Assembly: GCA_005877855.1 (NCBI GenBank) | Contig: VBOF01000142.1 | Location: forward strand, 1 to 16,205 | From: Nitrospirota bacterium | GTDB lineage: Bacteria > Nitrospirota > Nitrospiria > Nitrospirales > NS-4 | Reading direction: 5' to 3' | DNA length: 16,205 bases | Shown here: positions 1-7,716 of the stretch, in pieces | How positions within the stretch are numbered: the first letter of the stretch is position 1 | Layout of the letters: each line of letters begins with the position of its first letter | Position numbers and translations under genes: made by a program | The notes under the pieces: generated by a model | Told to the model about the DNA's origin: nothing | Seen by the model: the letters and a program-made list of their open reading frames with translations, nothing else | Databases searched by the model: none

Positions 1-411
1 AGACAGCAGGAGATGCCTAAGGAGCGGGTGCTGGTAGCGCGTAAACCCAAAGCCGTGGATGGCGTGAATGATGATGGGCACTCCAGCGAACCACGCCGCG
101 AGGCGTCCAAGGACGCCGGCCTTGGAGCTATGGGTATGGACGATCGTGGGCTTTAGGGTCCGGAGGAGCACTGTCAAGGACACGAGCGCGCGCAGATCGC
201 GCCACGGGCGAAGTGAGCGGACCATCGTCGGGACTTGATAGACGTCCACTCCCGGAAGCGCCTTGGCGTCTTGATCCAGCATGCCCGGCTCTCCGGTGAT
301 GAGCACGGCGCGGAACCGGGACGCATCCAGATGCGACACCGTGAACAAGGTATTCTGCTGGGCGCCTCCCAGTTCCAGCTTGGTGATGATGTGGCAGACG
401 GTGTGCTTCAT
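1..411 (-). CDS. Family 4 glycosyltransferase, N-terminal part (runs off left edge)
   Basis: The frame is open from an ATG at 411 to the window edge, giving the first 137 residues. The N-terminus reads MKHTVCHIITKLELGGAQQN, the nucleotide-sugar GT4 opening with the conserved L-x-x-GGAQ loop. Further in, HTHSSKAGVLGRLAA (about residues 93-107) and HAIHGFGF (about 116-123) are the usual GT4 acceptor-domain motifs. The C-terminal donor domain with its E-x7-E motif lies outside the window. The ATG overlaps the stop of the preceding FAD enzyme gene as ATGA, so the two are probably translationally coupled. It likely transfers a sugar to a lipid-linked intermediate at the cytoplasmic face of the membrane; donor and acceptor cannot be told from this part. 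Confidence 0.9.
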   Translation of the reverse strand, partial: MKHTVCHIITKLELGGAQQNTLFTVSHLDASRFRAVLITGEPGMLDQDAKALPGVDVYQVPTMVRSLRPWRDLRALVSLTVLLRTLKPTIVHTHSSKAGVLGRLAAWFAGVPIIIHAIHGFGFTRYQHPLLRHLLLS

Positions 412-1697
412 GTTGCGCGCAACTGCTCCGCGAGTTGCTTGCCCTGCGCCATGGCGTCCTCCATGGAGGTGTGCTCCCAGCGCCCGTACCGGCCGATCGA
501 CTGAATGCCGCGCCGCGCCAGCTCCTCCAGGATCGCGGGCAGGGCGCGGGCCCGGTGTTGGTCGAACAGCACGTAGGCGTACCGGATATTCTTGACGTCG
601 GCGACCACGAGTTCATCGTCCGACCGGAAAATGCTGGCACGTTCCAGCCCGTCGCGGACCCGCTGGATCAACGCCGCCTCCGGCACGGCGTGCGCCGGCT
701 GGTGTGAGACCTCCACGTAAAGCGAGCTGCACCCGGGCGGCCCCAGCGAGGGGGAGAAGTTCATGGGGAAGCCCGCGCGGTAGAACGGGAACTCCGGCTC
801 GGGGAAGTAAATCCAGTGCTTGTCGGAGACCTTTTCCCGCGCCACGCCCAGATTGACATTGTAGACCGACACGCAACGGAGCCCGCCCGCCGCCTCACGG
901 ATCGCCTTCGGCAGGTCCGTGCAGCGGCGGATCAGCTCGGGCACGGGAATCGTGGAGACCAGCGTCTCGTACTCTTCGACGCGGCCGTCGGAGAAGGTCG
1001 CCCGTCGGCGTCCCGTCTCCACCTCGATCAGTTCGCAACCGTACACGATATCCCGCACGCCGGGCAGGAACGCCCGGGGTAGCACGCTGATCCCGCCCTG
1101 CGCCGGATAGAGAAAAGTCGGATTGTAGCCGAAGGCCTTGTCCTTGATGCCCAGTGCGCCGTTGACCACATCCTTGAGATCCGGCTTGGGCACCAGCCAG
1201 GACACCCAGTCCGACGTCAGCTCGTCCAGCGACACCTGCCAGAGCTTCTCGTTGAACGGCACCATGAAGTGCCGGGCGATGCCCTCGCCCATGTTTTCCA
1301 GAATCCAGTCCTTGAAGGAGCGGCCCGCCGGCCGGGTCGCTGCCGGCTTCGCGAGCGTGGCGATGAACCCCATCAGGCACTCGCGGACGACCTCGGGCGG
1401 CAGCCCGTAGGTGTTGGCCTGGAACGGATACTCCGTGTAAGTCCGGTGCGAGTAGATGAAGGAGCGGCGGACGTGCTGCTCCAGCCGGCCGTCCAACAGC
1501 CCCTCCACGAGGGCCTTGATGGCGGCCTGGCGGAAGTGGAGGAGATGGCCCGTCATGTCGAAGGTGAAGCCGTCCTTCTGGTAGGACCGACAGAGGCCGC
1601 CCGCTTCCTTCTCCTTCTCGATCACCCGATAGGACCGGTCCCCCAGGTGATACGCGGTGCTGAGCCCGGCCAGGCCGGCGCCGATGATCAGGATCAC
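408..1697 (-). CDS. FAD-dependent amine-oxidase-fold enzyme (protoporphyrinogen oxidase / UDP-galactopyranose mutase-like)
   Basis: A 429-residue protein starting with GTG. It opens with a Rossmann FAD-binding motif (G6-A-G8-L-A-G11 after a hydrophobic strand), an acidic-rich VIEKEKEAGGLCRS segment (about 25-38) and FDMTGHLLH (about 46-54). It closes with SIGRYGRWEHTSMEDAM (400-416), the second FAD-contact region typical of COG1232 and UGM-like proteins in polysaccharide loci. No signal peptide or membrane segment is seen. The family includes UDP-galactopyranose mutase, which makes the galactofuranose donor, and protoporphyrinogen oxidase. In this context a role on a nucleotide sugar or lipid-linked sugar is more likely than haem synthesis, but the substrate is not determined. 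It overlaps the upstream gene by GTGA and the downstream gene by ATGA. Confidence 0.85.
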   Translation of the reverse strand: MILIIGAGLAGLSTAYHLGDRSYRVIEKEKEAGGLCRSYQKDGFTFDMTGHLLHFRQAAIKALVEGLLDGRLEQHVRRSFIYSHRTYTEYPFQANTYGLPPEVVRECLMGFIATLAKPAATRPAGRSFKDWILENMGEGIARHFMVPFNEKLWQVSLDELTSDWVSWLVPKPDLKDVVNGALGIKDKAFGYNPTFLYPAQGGISVLPRAFLPGVRDIVYGCELIEVETGRRRATFSDGRVEEYETLVSTIPVPELIRRCTDLPKAIREAAGGLRCVSVYNVNLGVAREKVSDKHWIYFPEPEFPFYRAGFPMNFSPSLGPPGCSSLYVEVSHQPAHAVPEAALIQRVRDGLERASIFRSDDELVVADVKNIRYAYVLFDQHRARALPAILEELARRGIQSIGRYGRWEHTSMEDAMAQGKQLAEQLRAT

Positions 1698-2746
1698 GGG
1701 ACTCTCCGCGCGGACTCCGGCGCGGGAGGCAACACGGCTCCCTTCACCGGCCTGGAGATTTCAATGCGCTTGAGCAAGACCGCCGCGACGACCGCCAGGA
1801 ACAGCGCGACGCCCGCGATGACGAGCGCCGTCTCGGTGGCTACGAACAGCATCGCCAGAGCCGCCCCGCCCAGCATGACCGACGCACCATAGCTTGCGAT
1901 GACGACCTGCGGGACTGAAAGCCGCCTCTGCCGCAGGCGGAGCGAGAAATGGTCCAGGCTCCCGAGGAACACCGGCAGGCCCCGCATCCAGCGGACGTAC
2001 ATCACGAACAGCGTATCGAACACCGGCACGCCGAGAATGAGGAGCGGCGCCAGGACCGCCACCGGGTTCTCTACCGTGTACTTGCTCACCATCGCCAGCG
2101 CCCCTAGCATGAGGCCCACGAAGAGCGAGCCGGCGTCCCCCAGGTAGATCGTTGCCGGGTGAAAGTTGTACCGCAGGAACCCCACCAGGCTCCCCGCCAG
2201 CGCCGCCAGCATCATGGCGATCATGGTGTCGTGGTTCACCAGCGCCACGACGAAGAGCCAGAGGCAGGCGATCACGCTCACGCCGCCGGCCAGCCCGTCC
2301 ATGACGTCGATGATGTTGACGGCGTTGATGATGCCGATCATCCAGACGACGGTGAGCAACAGGTCCAGCCAGTCGGGAAACGCGGCGATCTCGATGCGGA
2401 TGCCGCTCCGGATCAGGACGAAGACCGCGATGAGCTGGCCGACCAGCTTGGGCCACGGTTTGAGGACCCCGAAATCGTCGATCAAGCCCAGCATCACCAT
2501 GAGGGTTCCGCCCAGGATCAGCCCCAGGACCTCCTGGCGGAATTCAAAGGTCAGGGCCAGGCTGATCAGGAACGCTACGTAGACGGCGAGCCCGCCGAAG
2601 TAGGGAACCGGTTCGGCCTGGTGCTTGAGCCGCCCGTCCGGACGGTCCACGACGTTGAACTGTAGCGCGGCGCGGCGCGCCACCGGCACTCCATACAGGG
2701 CCAGCAACAGCGCGAGGACGAACGTCAGCAGATACAGCAGCATCAC
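1694..2746 (-). CDS. Polyprenyl-phosphate sugar-1-phosphate transferase (WecA/MraY family)
   Basis: An integral membrane protein of 349-350 residues with about ten hydrophobic segments. It carries the family signature in order: RPDGRLKH..PYFGG (35-52), GLIDDFG with the Asp pair at 90-91, NAVNIIDVMDGLAGG (141-155), YLGDAGS (201-207) and PVFDTLFVMYVRWMRG (241-256). These enzymes transfer a HexNAc-1-phosphate from a UDP-sugar to undecaprenyl phosphate, the first step of O-antigen, ECA or teichoic acid synthesis. The C-terminal cytoplasmic loop that is usually H-x-HH reads DHFSLRL (265-271), so only one His remains. Start: either GTG at 2746 or the next codon, ATG at 2743, which has GAGGTG five bases upstream; the ATG forms TGATG with the upstream stop and is preferred. 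The context marks it as the chain-initiating enzyme of the locus. Confidence 0.93.
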   Translation of the reverse strand: MMLLYLLTFVLALLLALYGVPVARRAALQFNVVDRPDGRLKHQAEPVPYFGGLAVYVAFLISLALTFEFRQEVLGLILGGTLMVMLGLIDDFGVLKPWPKLVGQLIAVFVLIRSGIRIEIAAFPDWLDLLLTVVWMIGIINAVNIIDVMDGLAGGVSVIACLWLFVVALVNHDTMIAMMLAALAGSLVGFLRYNFHPATIYLGDAGSLFVGLMLGALAMVSKYTVENPVAVLAPLLILGVPVFDTLFVMYVRWMRGLPVFLGSLDHFSLRLRQRRLSVPQVVIASYGASVMLGGAALAMLFVATETALVIAGVALFLAVVAAVLLKRIEISRPVKGAVLPPAPESARRVP

Positions 2747-3357
2747 TCCACCTCGATGCCGGACCAGACGGTCTTGATCGCCTCATAGACGAAAGTCTTC
2801 GCGTAGCGGCGGCGCATCCACCAGCCATCCGGCTCGAACAGGCCGTCGTCCACCGGAGACGCGAGGAAGTGCGGACCAGAGCGGCCCGCGGCCCCTTCAA
2901 AAATCCGTTTGGCCCGGGCCGTATGGTAGTTGGACGTCACCAGGATCACCTCTTTCAGGCCTCGGCGTTTCAGGATCGGCACGACCACGCCGGCTTCCTC
3001 CCTGGTCGAGTCGGAGTCGTGCTTCACGATCAGGATGCGGGCCGGCGGCACACCCAGGAATTCGGCATGCCGCCGCATGACGTCCACCTCGTGCGTCCGA
3101 AACCCCATCGGTGTCCCGCTCAGCACCAGCAGTGGCGCCAGGCCGCGCTTGAACAGCTTGACCGCGTGCCGCACGCGATCACCTTCACGTGATTCGCCCC
3201 CAAGGACCAGAATCGCATCGGCCGGGTGGAGCGTATCCTCCGCAATCAGGCTGCGGCCCAGCGCCTCCAGCATCCATGGCGTGCCCCAGTAGGCGCTGGC
3301 CATGACCAGAAGCGAGAACACGGCTCGTTTCCACCAGACTCTCCTACTCTCGCTCAC
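2743..3357 (-). CDS. YdcF/ElyC/SanA-like DUF218 membrane-anchored protein
   Basis: 204 residues from the GTG at 3357, which has AAGGGA about seven bases upstream; the frame is open further up (GTG at 3411), but that extension looks non-coding. One N-terminal membrane segment (about 12-30) is followed by the DUF218 domain: ADAILVLGG (46-54), a conserved basic/acidic stretch, DSDSTREEA (about 114-122) and LVTSNYHTARA (139-149). E. coli relatives ElyC and SanA affect envelope integrity, and ElyC is tied to undecaprenyl-phosphate carrier metabolism. DUF218 genes are frequent in exopolysaccharide operons. Here the gene sits directly upstream of the polyprenyl-phosphate transferase with a TGATG junction, which supports a lipid-carrier role (inference). 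The enzymatic activity is unknown. Confidence 0.88.
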   Translation of the reverse strand: MSESRRVWWKRAVFSLLVMASAYWGTPWMLEALGRSLIAEDTLHPADAILVLGGESREGDRVRHAVKLFKRGLAPLLVLSGTPMGFRTHEVDVMRRHAEFLGVPPARILIVKHDSDSTREEAGVVVPILKRRGLKEVILVTSNYHTARAKRIFEGAAGRSGPHFLASPVDDGLFEPDGWWMRRRYAKTFVYEAIKTVWSGIEVE

Positions 3358-3434
3358 TAACCGTCCCTTTGCTTTCGTCTGTGCACACGACCGGCGGCAG
3401 CCCACCAGCACATGGCATGACAGTCACGGAGGAC
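3358..3434. other. 77-bp intergenic gap, second longest in the window
   Basis: This gap lies between the GT4 stop and the DUF218 start. On the minus strand it contains the Shine-Dalgarno-like AAAGGGACGG just before the GTG at 3357. I see no convincing hairpin with a T-run and no clear -35/-10 pair. It could hold an internal promoter for the four overlapping genes that follow, but nothing in the sequence demonstrates it. Confidence 0.4.
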
Positions 3435-4568
3435 TCATCCAAGGCGCTGCATGCAGGCCTCATATAATTCCTCATGCTGCCGGACGACCGACTCGATGGA
3501 AAAGTGCTTGCGTGCGCGCTCTCGACCACGCGCGGCGAGCGTTTTCGCCTCTTCAGGGCGACTCAATAGCCGTTGAATTGCGTCGGCGAGCGCTTCGGGT
3601 TTCCCGGGGGGCACCAGAAGCCCTGTTTCGCAGTGGATGACAAGCTCGGGGACCCCACCGACCTCCGTCGCAATCACCGGCCGAGCTGCTGCCATGGCTT
3701 CGAGGATCGCGATCCCCAATCCCTCATAGAGGGAGGCCAAAACGAAGACGTCGAGCAGAGGTAACAGCCTGGGGATGTCCCGACGAACGCCCGCAAATAC
3801 CACCCAGGGAGCGATCCCCAGCTGTTCGCTCTGCTTTCGAAGGCTCTTGTACGCCGGGCCGTCCCCAACAATGAGGAGTTGCAGCCCAGGTGATGGAAAC
3901 CGCTCCCTGAACTGCGCCACTGCCTGCAACAAGATGCTGAGTCCTTTCTTCGGTTCCTCCAGCCGACATACGGTTCCAATGACCGGCAGACCTTCGCAGA
4001 GCCCCAGTTCCTCCCTCCGAAGAGAGCGGTCTCCGTTAAACTGGCTGACGTCGATACCGAATGGAATGGTGATGTATTTCGACTCCTCTCCCCCGATCTG
4101 GGAGAAAATGGTCTGACGGACCGCATCAGAACAACACGTCACCACCTGGGTCCACTTCACTGTGAGACGGTCCGCGAGAAGTTGGTACCCGATCCTTGTG
4201 ACTTCAAAATCGTGGTACGACGAGATGCACAGTGGCACCCGCAAGAATCGTCCCAGCACGCGCCCAGCCAAGTTGGCCCAAAACAAGAACGCATGAATCA
4301 CGGCCGGCCGCTCTCGGCGGATCAACCGCCAGAGTCTCACGAGCACACAAGCGTCGAGCTTGCCTCTGCCCCCCAACGCGACGACCCGCACGCCACGGTT
4401 GCGAAGCTCTCGCGCAATGGCGCCGTCGCCCCTTAACGTGCAGACCGTGACCTGAAACCGTTTGCGATCGAGTCTCGACGCCAGTTCGAGGACGTGCGAC
4501 TCGGTCCCTCCCACGCCCAACCCGATGGCGAGCAGCATCAACTTGACTGGCTCCTCTGTTCCTGACAT
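3435..4568 (-). CDS. Family 4 (group 1) glycosyltransferase
   Basis: 377 residues with the GT-B fold pattern. The N-terminal glycine loop reads LGVGGTESH (about 17-25). Acceptor-domain motifs include HAFLFWANLAGRVLG and SSYHDFE. The donor domain holds IGTVCRLEEPKKG, the LLIVGDG strand, and YEGLGIAILEAM with the E-x7-E pair at Glu282 and Glu290, followed by VGGVPELV and GLLVPPG. This is a complete retaining GT4 transferase using an NDP-sugar at the inner membrane face. Start: ATG at 4568 lies five bases after the previous stop; an upstream in-frame GTG at 4583 would overlap that gene by 11 bases. Linkage specificity cannot be read from the sequence. Confidence 0.93.
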   Translation of the reverse strand: MSGTEEPVKLMLLAIGLGVGGTESHVLELASRLDRKRFQVTVCTLRGDGAIARELRNRGVRVVALGGRGKLDACVLVRLWRLIRRERPAVIHAFLFWANLAGRVLGRFLRVPLCISSYHDFEVTRIGYQLLADRLTVKWTQVVTCCSDAVRQTIFSQIGGEESKYITIPFGIDVSQFNGDRSLRREELGLCEGLPVIGTVCRLEEPKKGLSILLQAVAQFRERFPSPGLQLLIVGDGPAYKSLRKQSEQLGIAPWVVFAGVRRDIPRLLPLLDVFVLASLYEGLGIAILEAMAAARPVIATEVGGVPELVIHCETGLLVPPGKPEALADAIQRLLSRPEEAKTLAARGRERARKHFSIESVVRQHEELYEACMQRLG

Positions 4569-4572
4569 CCCG

Positions 4573-5589
4573 CTAGAAGACACGGCCGTTCAGCACGAAG
4601 AGGTAGTCCTGGGCCACAATGCCTCGGACCAAATGCAGCAGCCGCTTGACTCGTCGCGCCATCTGACCTGAGAAGCGAGGCGGGACCGCCGGATCACGGA
4701 TGCTGCTGCGAAGAGCCGCGTCCTGAATCGACGCCGGCACCAGGCGAGCCGTTTCTGCGAGCGTCCGGATGTACGGCGCGTAGATGCGGCGACGAACGAC
4801 GGTGGAGGCCTTGGCCTTGTACCACGAGATGCAGGGGTCATACACCCACCCCTCGATCTGCTTGAGTCGATGGAAATGGAAGAAGATGAGCGGCTGCTCA
4901 TCAACCCACACGCGATTGCCAGCTTCCCGAATCGTGTAGTTCGCAAGGTTCCAGGGCGCGAGGTTAGCGCCCTTGTGCTGTAGGACAGCGACGCCCTGAA
5001 AGCGGCTGGGCCAGTCGTCCAGGTACTTCTGGTCGGCAAAGCGGCCGTCCTCGCACCGGTCGTAGCACCATTCCAGACACCGCTCGCGCCACCAGCGAAG
5101 GCAGACTAACGCCTCCGCATCACGCCTGAAGCTCACCCAGCCCACATTGTAGATCCCGTACCGTTCCCAGTCTTGCAGATGAGGGGGAAACCGATGTCCG
5201 ATGATCGCGATAGAGTGGCGGCCAATCTCCTCGTAGATTGGGGACGGATCGGCGAAGAAGTACAGGTCCGCGTCCAGATAGGTGATGAGATCCACCTGCG
5301 GGTGCCGGTCCAGGACGAACAACGGCAGCGAGGGCGAGCACGTAAAATAGTATTCGATCGGCGTCCGGTTCTGTTTGGCCCGCAAGAGGTCTTCATCACC
5401 TTTCTCATACTCGTCGAGCGCGATTGGGTGGACGCCCGCTAGGCCAAGCTTCGCCAGCACGTCATAACAGACGCGGTCCATGCACAGCACCCAGAGCTGG
5501 AAGGCCGGGCAATGGCGTTGCAGCGACCGGTACAGCGCCAGCCCGCGCGGCAAGTAGTTCCGGTCGAAGTAAGTGCAGAAATAGCGCAT
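4573..5589 (-). CDS. Putative GT-A fold glycosyltransferase with DAD motif (GT8-like), subfamily not recognised
   Basis: 338 residues from ATG 5589, which overlaps the aminotransferase stop as TAATG. The N-terminus (RYFCTYFDRNYLPRGLALYRSL) resembles proteins that move along a nucleotide-sugar fold strand. LITYLDADLYFFAD (101-114) holds a D106-A-D108 metal-binding motif as in GT8 and other GT-A enzymes. Later segments FADQKYLDDW (184-193), LQHKGANLAPWN (203-214) and FFHFHRL (236-242) resemble the DQ..N and His-bearing acceptor and diphosphate contacts of GT8-like proteins. No signal peptide. The upstream sequence has no Shine-Dalgarno, which fits coupled re-initiation. A transferase role in the same glycan pathway is well supported by fold and context; donor and linkage are unknown. 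Confidence 0.8.
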   Translation of the reverse strand: MRYFCTYFDRNYLPRGLALYRSLQRHCPAFQLWVLCMDRVCYDVLAKLGLAGVHPIALDEYEKGDEDLLRAKQNRTPIEYYFTCSPSLPLFVLDRHPQVDLITYLDADLYFFADPSPIYEEIGRHSIAIIGHRFPPHLQDWERYGIYNVGWVSFRRDAEALVCLRWWRERCLEWCYDRCEDGRFADQKYLDDWPSRFQGVAVLQHKGANLAPWNLANYTIREAGNRVWVDEQPLIFFHFHRLKQIEGWVYDPCISWYKAKASTVVRRRIYAPYIRTLAETARLVPASIQDAALRSSIRDPAVPPRFSGQMARRVKRLLHLVRGIVAQDYLFVLNGRVF

Positions 5590-6719
5590 TACGGAGGACC
5601 CGGGGGTTGTCGGTGCCATCGGGCGATGAGGTCGCCTACTTCCTGAGCCTGAGCGTTGGTCAGCTGGGGATGCATCGGCAAGCTGAGAATGCGCCGGCAG
5701 ATCGCCTCGGTCTGCGCCAGCCCCGCGCCGTCGAGAACGACTCGTTCCCGATAGGCTGGCTGCAGGTGCACGGGAACAGGGTAATGGATCAACGTGCCGA
5801 CGGAGTTCGCCTTCAAGAAGGCACGCAATTCATCACGGCGCTCGCTGCGCACGACATACTGGTGATACGCATGGGTCACGCCGCGGTGCGAACGGGGAAC
5901 CGTTATCGGTACGCCCGCGAGCGTGATGTCATAGACGCGGGCCAGCTCCCGGCGCCGTGCGTTTTCCTCGTCCAGGTACGGGAGCTTGACGCGCAAGATC
6001 GCCGCCTGGATCTCATCCAGCCTGGAATTTAGACCTGGTACGTCGCTGACATACCGCTCCCGCCACCCGTATTCCCGAAGCAGGCGTGCGCGCTCCGCCA
6101 ACTGTCGGTCGTTGGTGACCACAGCGCCCCCGTCTCCCAGCGCCCCCAGGTTCTTTGTCGGATAGAAGCTAAATGCGGCGAGATGTCCCCAGGTGCCCGT
6201 CTTCCGGCCGTCGACGGCGGCTCCGTGGGACTGCGCACAATCTTCAATGACCTTCAGGCCGTGGCGCTCAGCAATGCCCATGATCACGGGCATATCGGCC
6301 GGATGTCCGTAGAGATGGACCGGCAGGATCGCTTTGAGCCGACGGGGACCCTGCTTCTTGATCACATCCTCGATCCGGTTGGCATCCAGAGTAGCGGTCG
6401 CAGAGTCGATGTCCGTCAGCACCGGCATGGCGCCGGCCAACTCGATAGCCGCCACGGTGGCGACCGCCGTATGGGAGACCGTCAGGACCGCATCGCCGGG
6501 CCCGACGCCGCAGGCCCGGAGCGCGATGTGGAGGGCATCGGTGCCGTTGCCCACTCCGATGGCGTGCCGCACGCCCAGATAGCGGGCGAACTCCTGCTCG
6601 AACGCGGCGACTTCCTGACCCAGGATATACGTTCCGCCGTCCAACACACGGCGGATCGCCCGATCGATCTCGGATTGATGCGCCAGATAATTCGCGGCGG
6701 GATTCGCGGGAAGAATCAC
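5589..6719 (-). CDS. DegT/DnrJ/EryC1/StrS family PLP-dependent sugar aminotransferase
   Basis: 376 residues when started at GTG 6719. The frame is open further upstream, but those residues overlap the SDR gene and look unlike the family, whereas MILPANPAANYLAHQSEID fits. Family marks: DGGTYILG (27-34), VGNGTDALH (56-64), VSHTAVATVAAI (81-92), HLYGHPADM (135-143), VIEDCAQSHGA (157-167) and FSFYPTKNLGALGDGG (183-198), where Lys189 should form the PLP Schiff base. The enzyme aminates a keto-deoxy nucleotide sugar using glutamate. The gene begins 25 bases after an SDR epimerase/dehydratase, the usual partner that generates the keto substrate. Whether the product is a 3- or 4-amino sugar cannot be decided here. 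Confidence 0.95.
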   Translation of the reverse strand: MILPANPAANYLAHQSEIDRAIRRVLDGGTYILGQEVAAFEQEFARYLGVRHAIGVGNGTDALHIALRACGVGPGDAVLTVSHTAVATVAAIELAGAMPVLTDIDSATATLDANRIEDVIKKQGPRRLKAILPVHLYGHPADMPVIMGIAERHGLKVIEDCAQSHGAAVDGRKTGTWGHLAAFSFYPTKNLGALGDGGAVVTNDRQLAERARLLREYGWRERYVSDVPGLNSRLDEIQAAILRVKLPYLDEENARRRELARVYDITLAGVPITVPRSHRGVTHAYHQYVVRSERRDELRAFLKANSVGTLIHYPVPVHLQPAYRERVVLDGAGLAQTEAICRRILSLPMHPQLTNAQAQEVGDLIARWHRQPPGPP

Positions 6720-6744
6720 GGGAATGCCCCACGTGGTTGCTGGT

Positions 6745-7716
6745 TCACAGATAATGCGCGAGATTGTCCCGAAAAAAGGCCACGGTGCGCGCGAGTCCTT
6801 CGCGCAGCGAGACCTTCGGCTCCCATTCCAGAACAGACCGAATGCGGCTGTAGTCCGCATAGTAATCGCCGATGTCAATGCGTTTGCGTTCAGGCGGAAA
6901 GGAACGGATCTCGTATCGTCCGCCGCCGTTCACTTCGACCAGCAGGTCGGCAAGGGCTTTGAGGCCGATCACGCGCTCGCATCCCAGGTTGAACACTTCG
7001 CCGTTGGCCTCCTCGCTGGCCGCTGCCAGGAGAAAGGCGTCCACCACGTCGTCCACGTATGTGAAATCGCGCAACTGCTCCCCGCCCCACACCTCGAAGG
7101 TTTTGCCCTCGAGCAGCAGGCGAACCCACACGCCCAGAAAAGTCTGCCGCGCGTCCTTGATCCGCATCCGTGGCCCAATGGTGTTCGTCAGCCGCAACGC
7201 GCAGGCGCGCAACTCATACACGTTGTTGTACAGGATGTGGTACCACTCGCCAGCCATTTTGTTGATGCCGTTGACGTCAACCGGCCGCAGCAGATGCTTT
7301 TCGTCCACCGGCAGATAGTCCGGCTTACCGTAAATCTGGCGGGTGCTGGCAAAGACGACTTTGATGCGGGGATTATAGCGCCGGCAAGCTTCCAGGATGG
7401 ACAGCTGGGCTCGACAGTTGATCTCCAGATCAGTACCGGGATCCTCCATCGAGTCCATGTGGCTGGTCTGCCCTGCCAAGTTGAACAGGTAATCTTGCCC
7501 CTGGACCAGGTACCGCATGCTGTGCTGGTCCCGCACATCGGAGATGTTGACCTGCACGTGGTCCTCGAGACCGGCGATGTTGAATAGGTTGCCGCCGTAT
7601 TCGGGGATCAAGCTGTCCACGAGGGTCACACGGGCACCGAGGTCCACCAACCGTCGCGCCAGGTTTGAGCCGATGAAGCCGAGCCCACCCGTGATGAGAA
7701 CTATTCGGCCTGTTAA
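6745..7716 (-). CDS. NAD-dependent epimerase/dehydratase (extended SDR) with no standard start codon
   Basis: About 323 residues. The Rossmann motif TGGLGFIGSN is encoded at about 7692-7663, but no ATG, GTG or TTG lies in frame between the upstream in-frame stop (7735-7737) and that motif. The best-placed initiation site is a TTA at 7716, seven bases after AAGGG. The first standard start, TTG 7650, would delete the NAD loop. Other motifs: FASTRQIYG (122-130), VDVNGINKMAGEWYH, where the YxxxK Tyr is Asn149 with Lys153 kept, RLTNTIGPRM, and YVDDVVDAF near the C-terminal domain. Family members act on NDP-sugars as epimerases, 4,6-dehydratases or decarboxylases. The neighbouring DegT aminotransferase suggests supply of a keto or epimerised sugar. 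The frame is intact to its stop. Confidence 0.85.
   Translation of the reverse strand, partial: LTGRIVLITGGLGFIGSNLARRLVDLGARVTLVDSLIPEYGGNLFNIAGLEDHVQVNISDVRDQHSMRYLVQGQDYLFNLAGQTSHMDSMEDPGTDLEINCRAQLSILEACRRYNPRIKVVFASTRQIYGKPDYLPVDEKHLLRPVDVNGINKMAGEWYHILYNNVYELRACALRLTNTIGPRMRIKDARQTFLGVWVRLLLEGKTFEVWGGEQLRDFTYVDDVVDAFLLAAASEEANGEVFNLGCERVIGLKALADLLVEVNGGGRYEIRSFPPERKRIDIGDYYADYSRIRSVLEWEPKVSLREGLARTVAFFRDNLAHYL

Noticed and set aside
6720..6878. Longer N-terminus for the DegT aminotransferase
   Set aside because: It overlaps the SDR gene's coding end and is Trp/Arg-rich, unlike the family; GTG 6719 gives the expected length.
6183..6962. Plus-strand open frame of 259 codons
   Set aside because: It is antisense to the aminotransferase, whose PLP motifs are intact; low-complexity, charged translation without motifs.
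6724..7587. Plus-strand open frame of 287 codons
   Set aside because: It is antisense to the SDR gene, and no domain or signal is visible.
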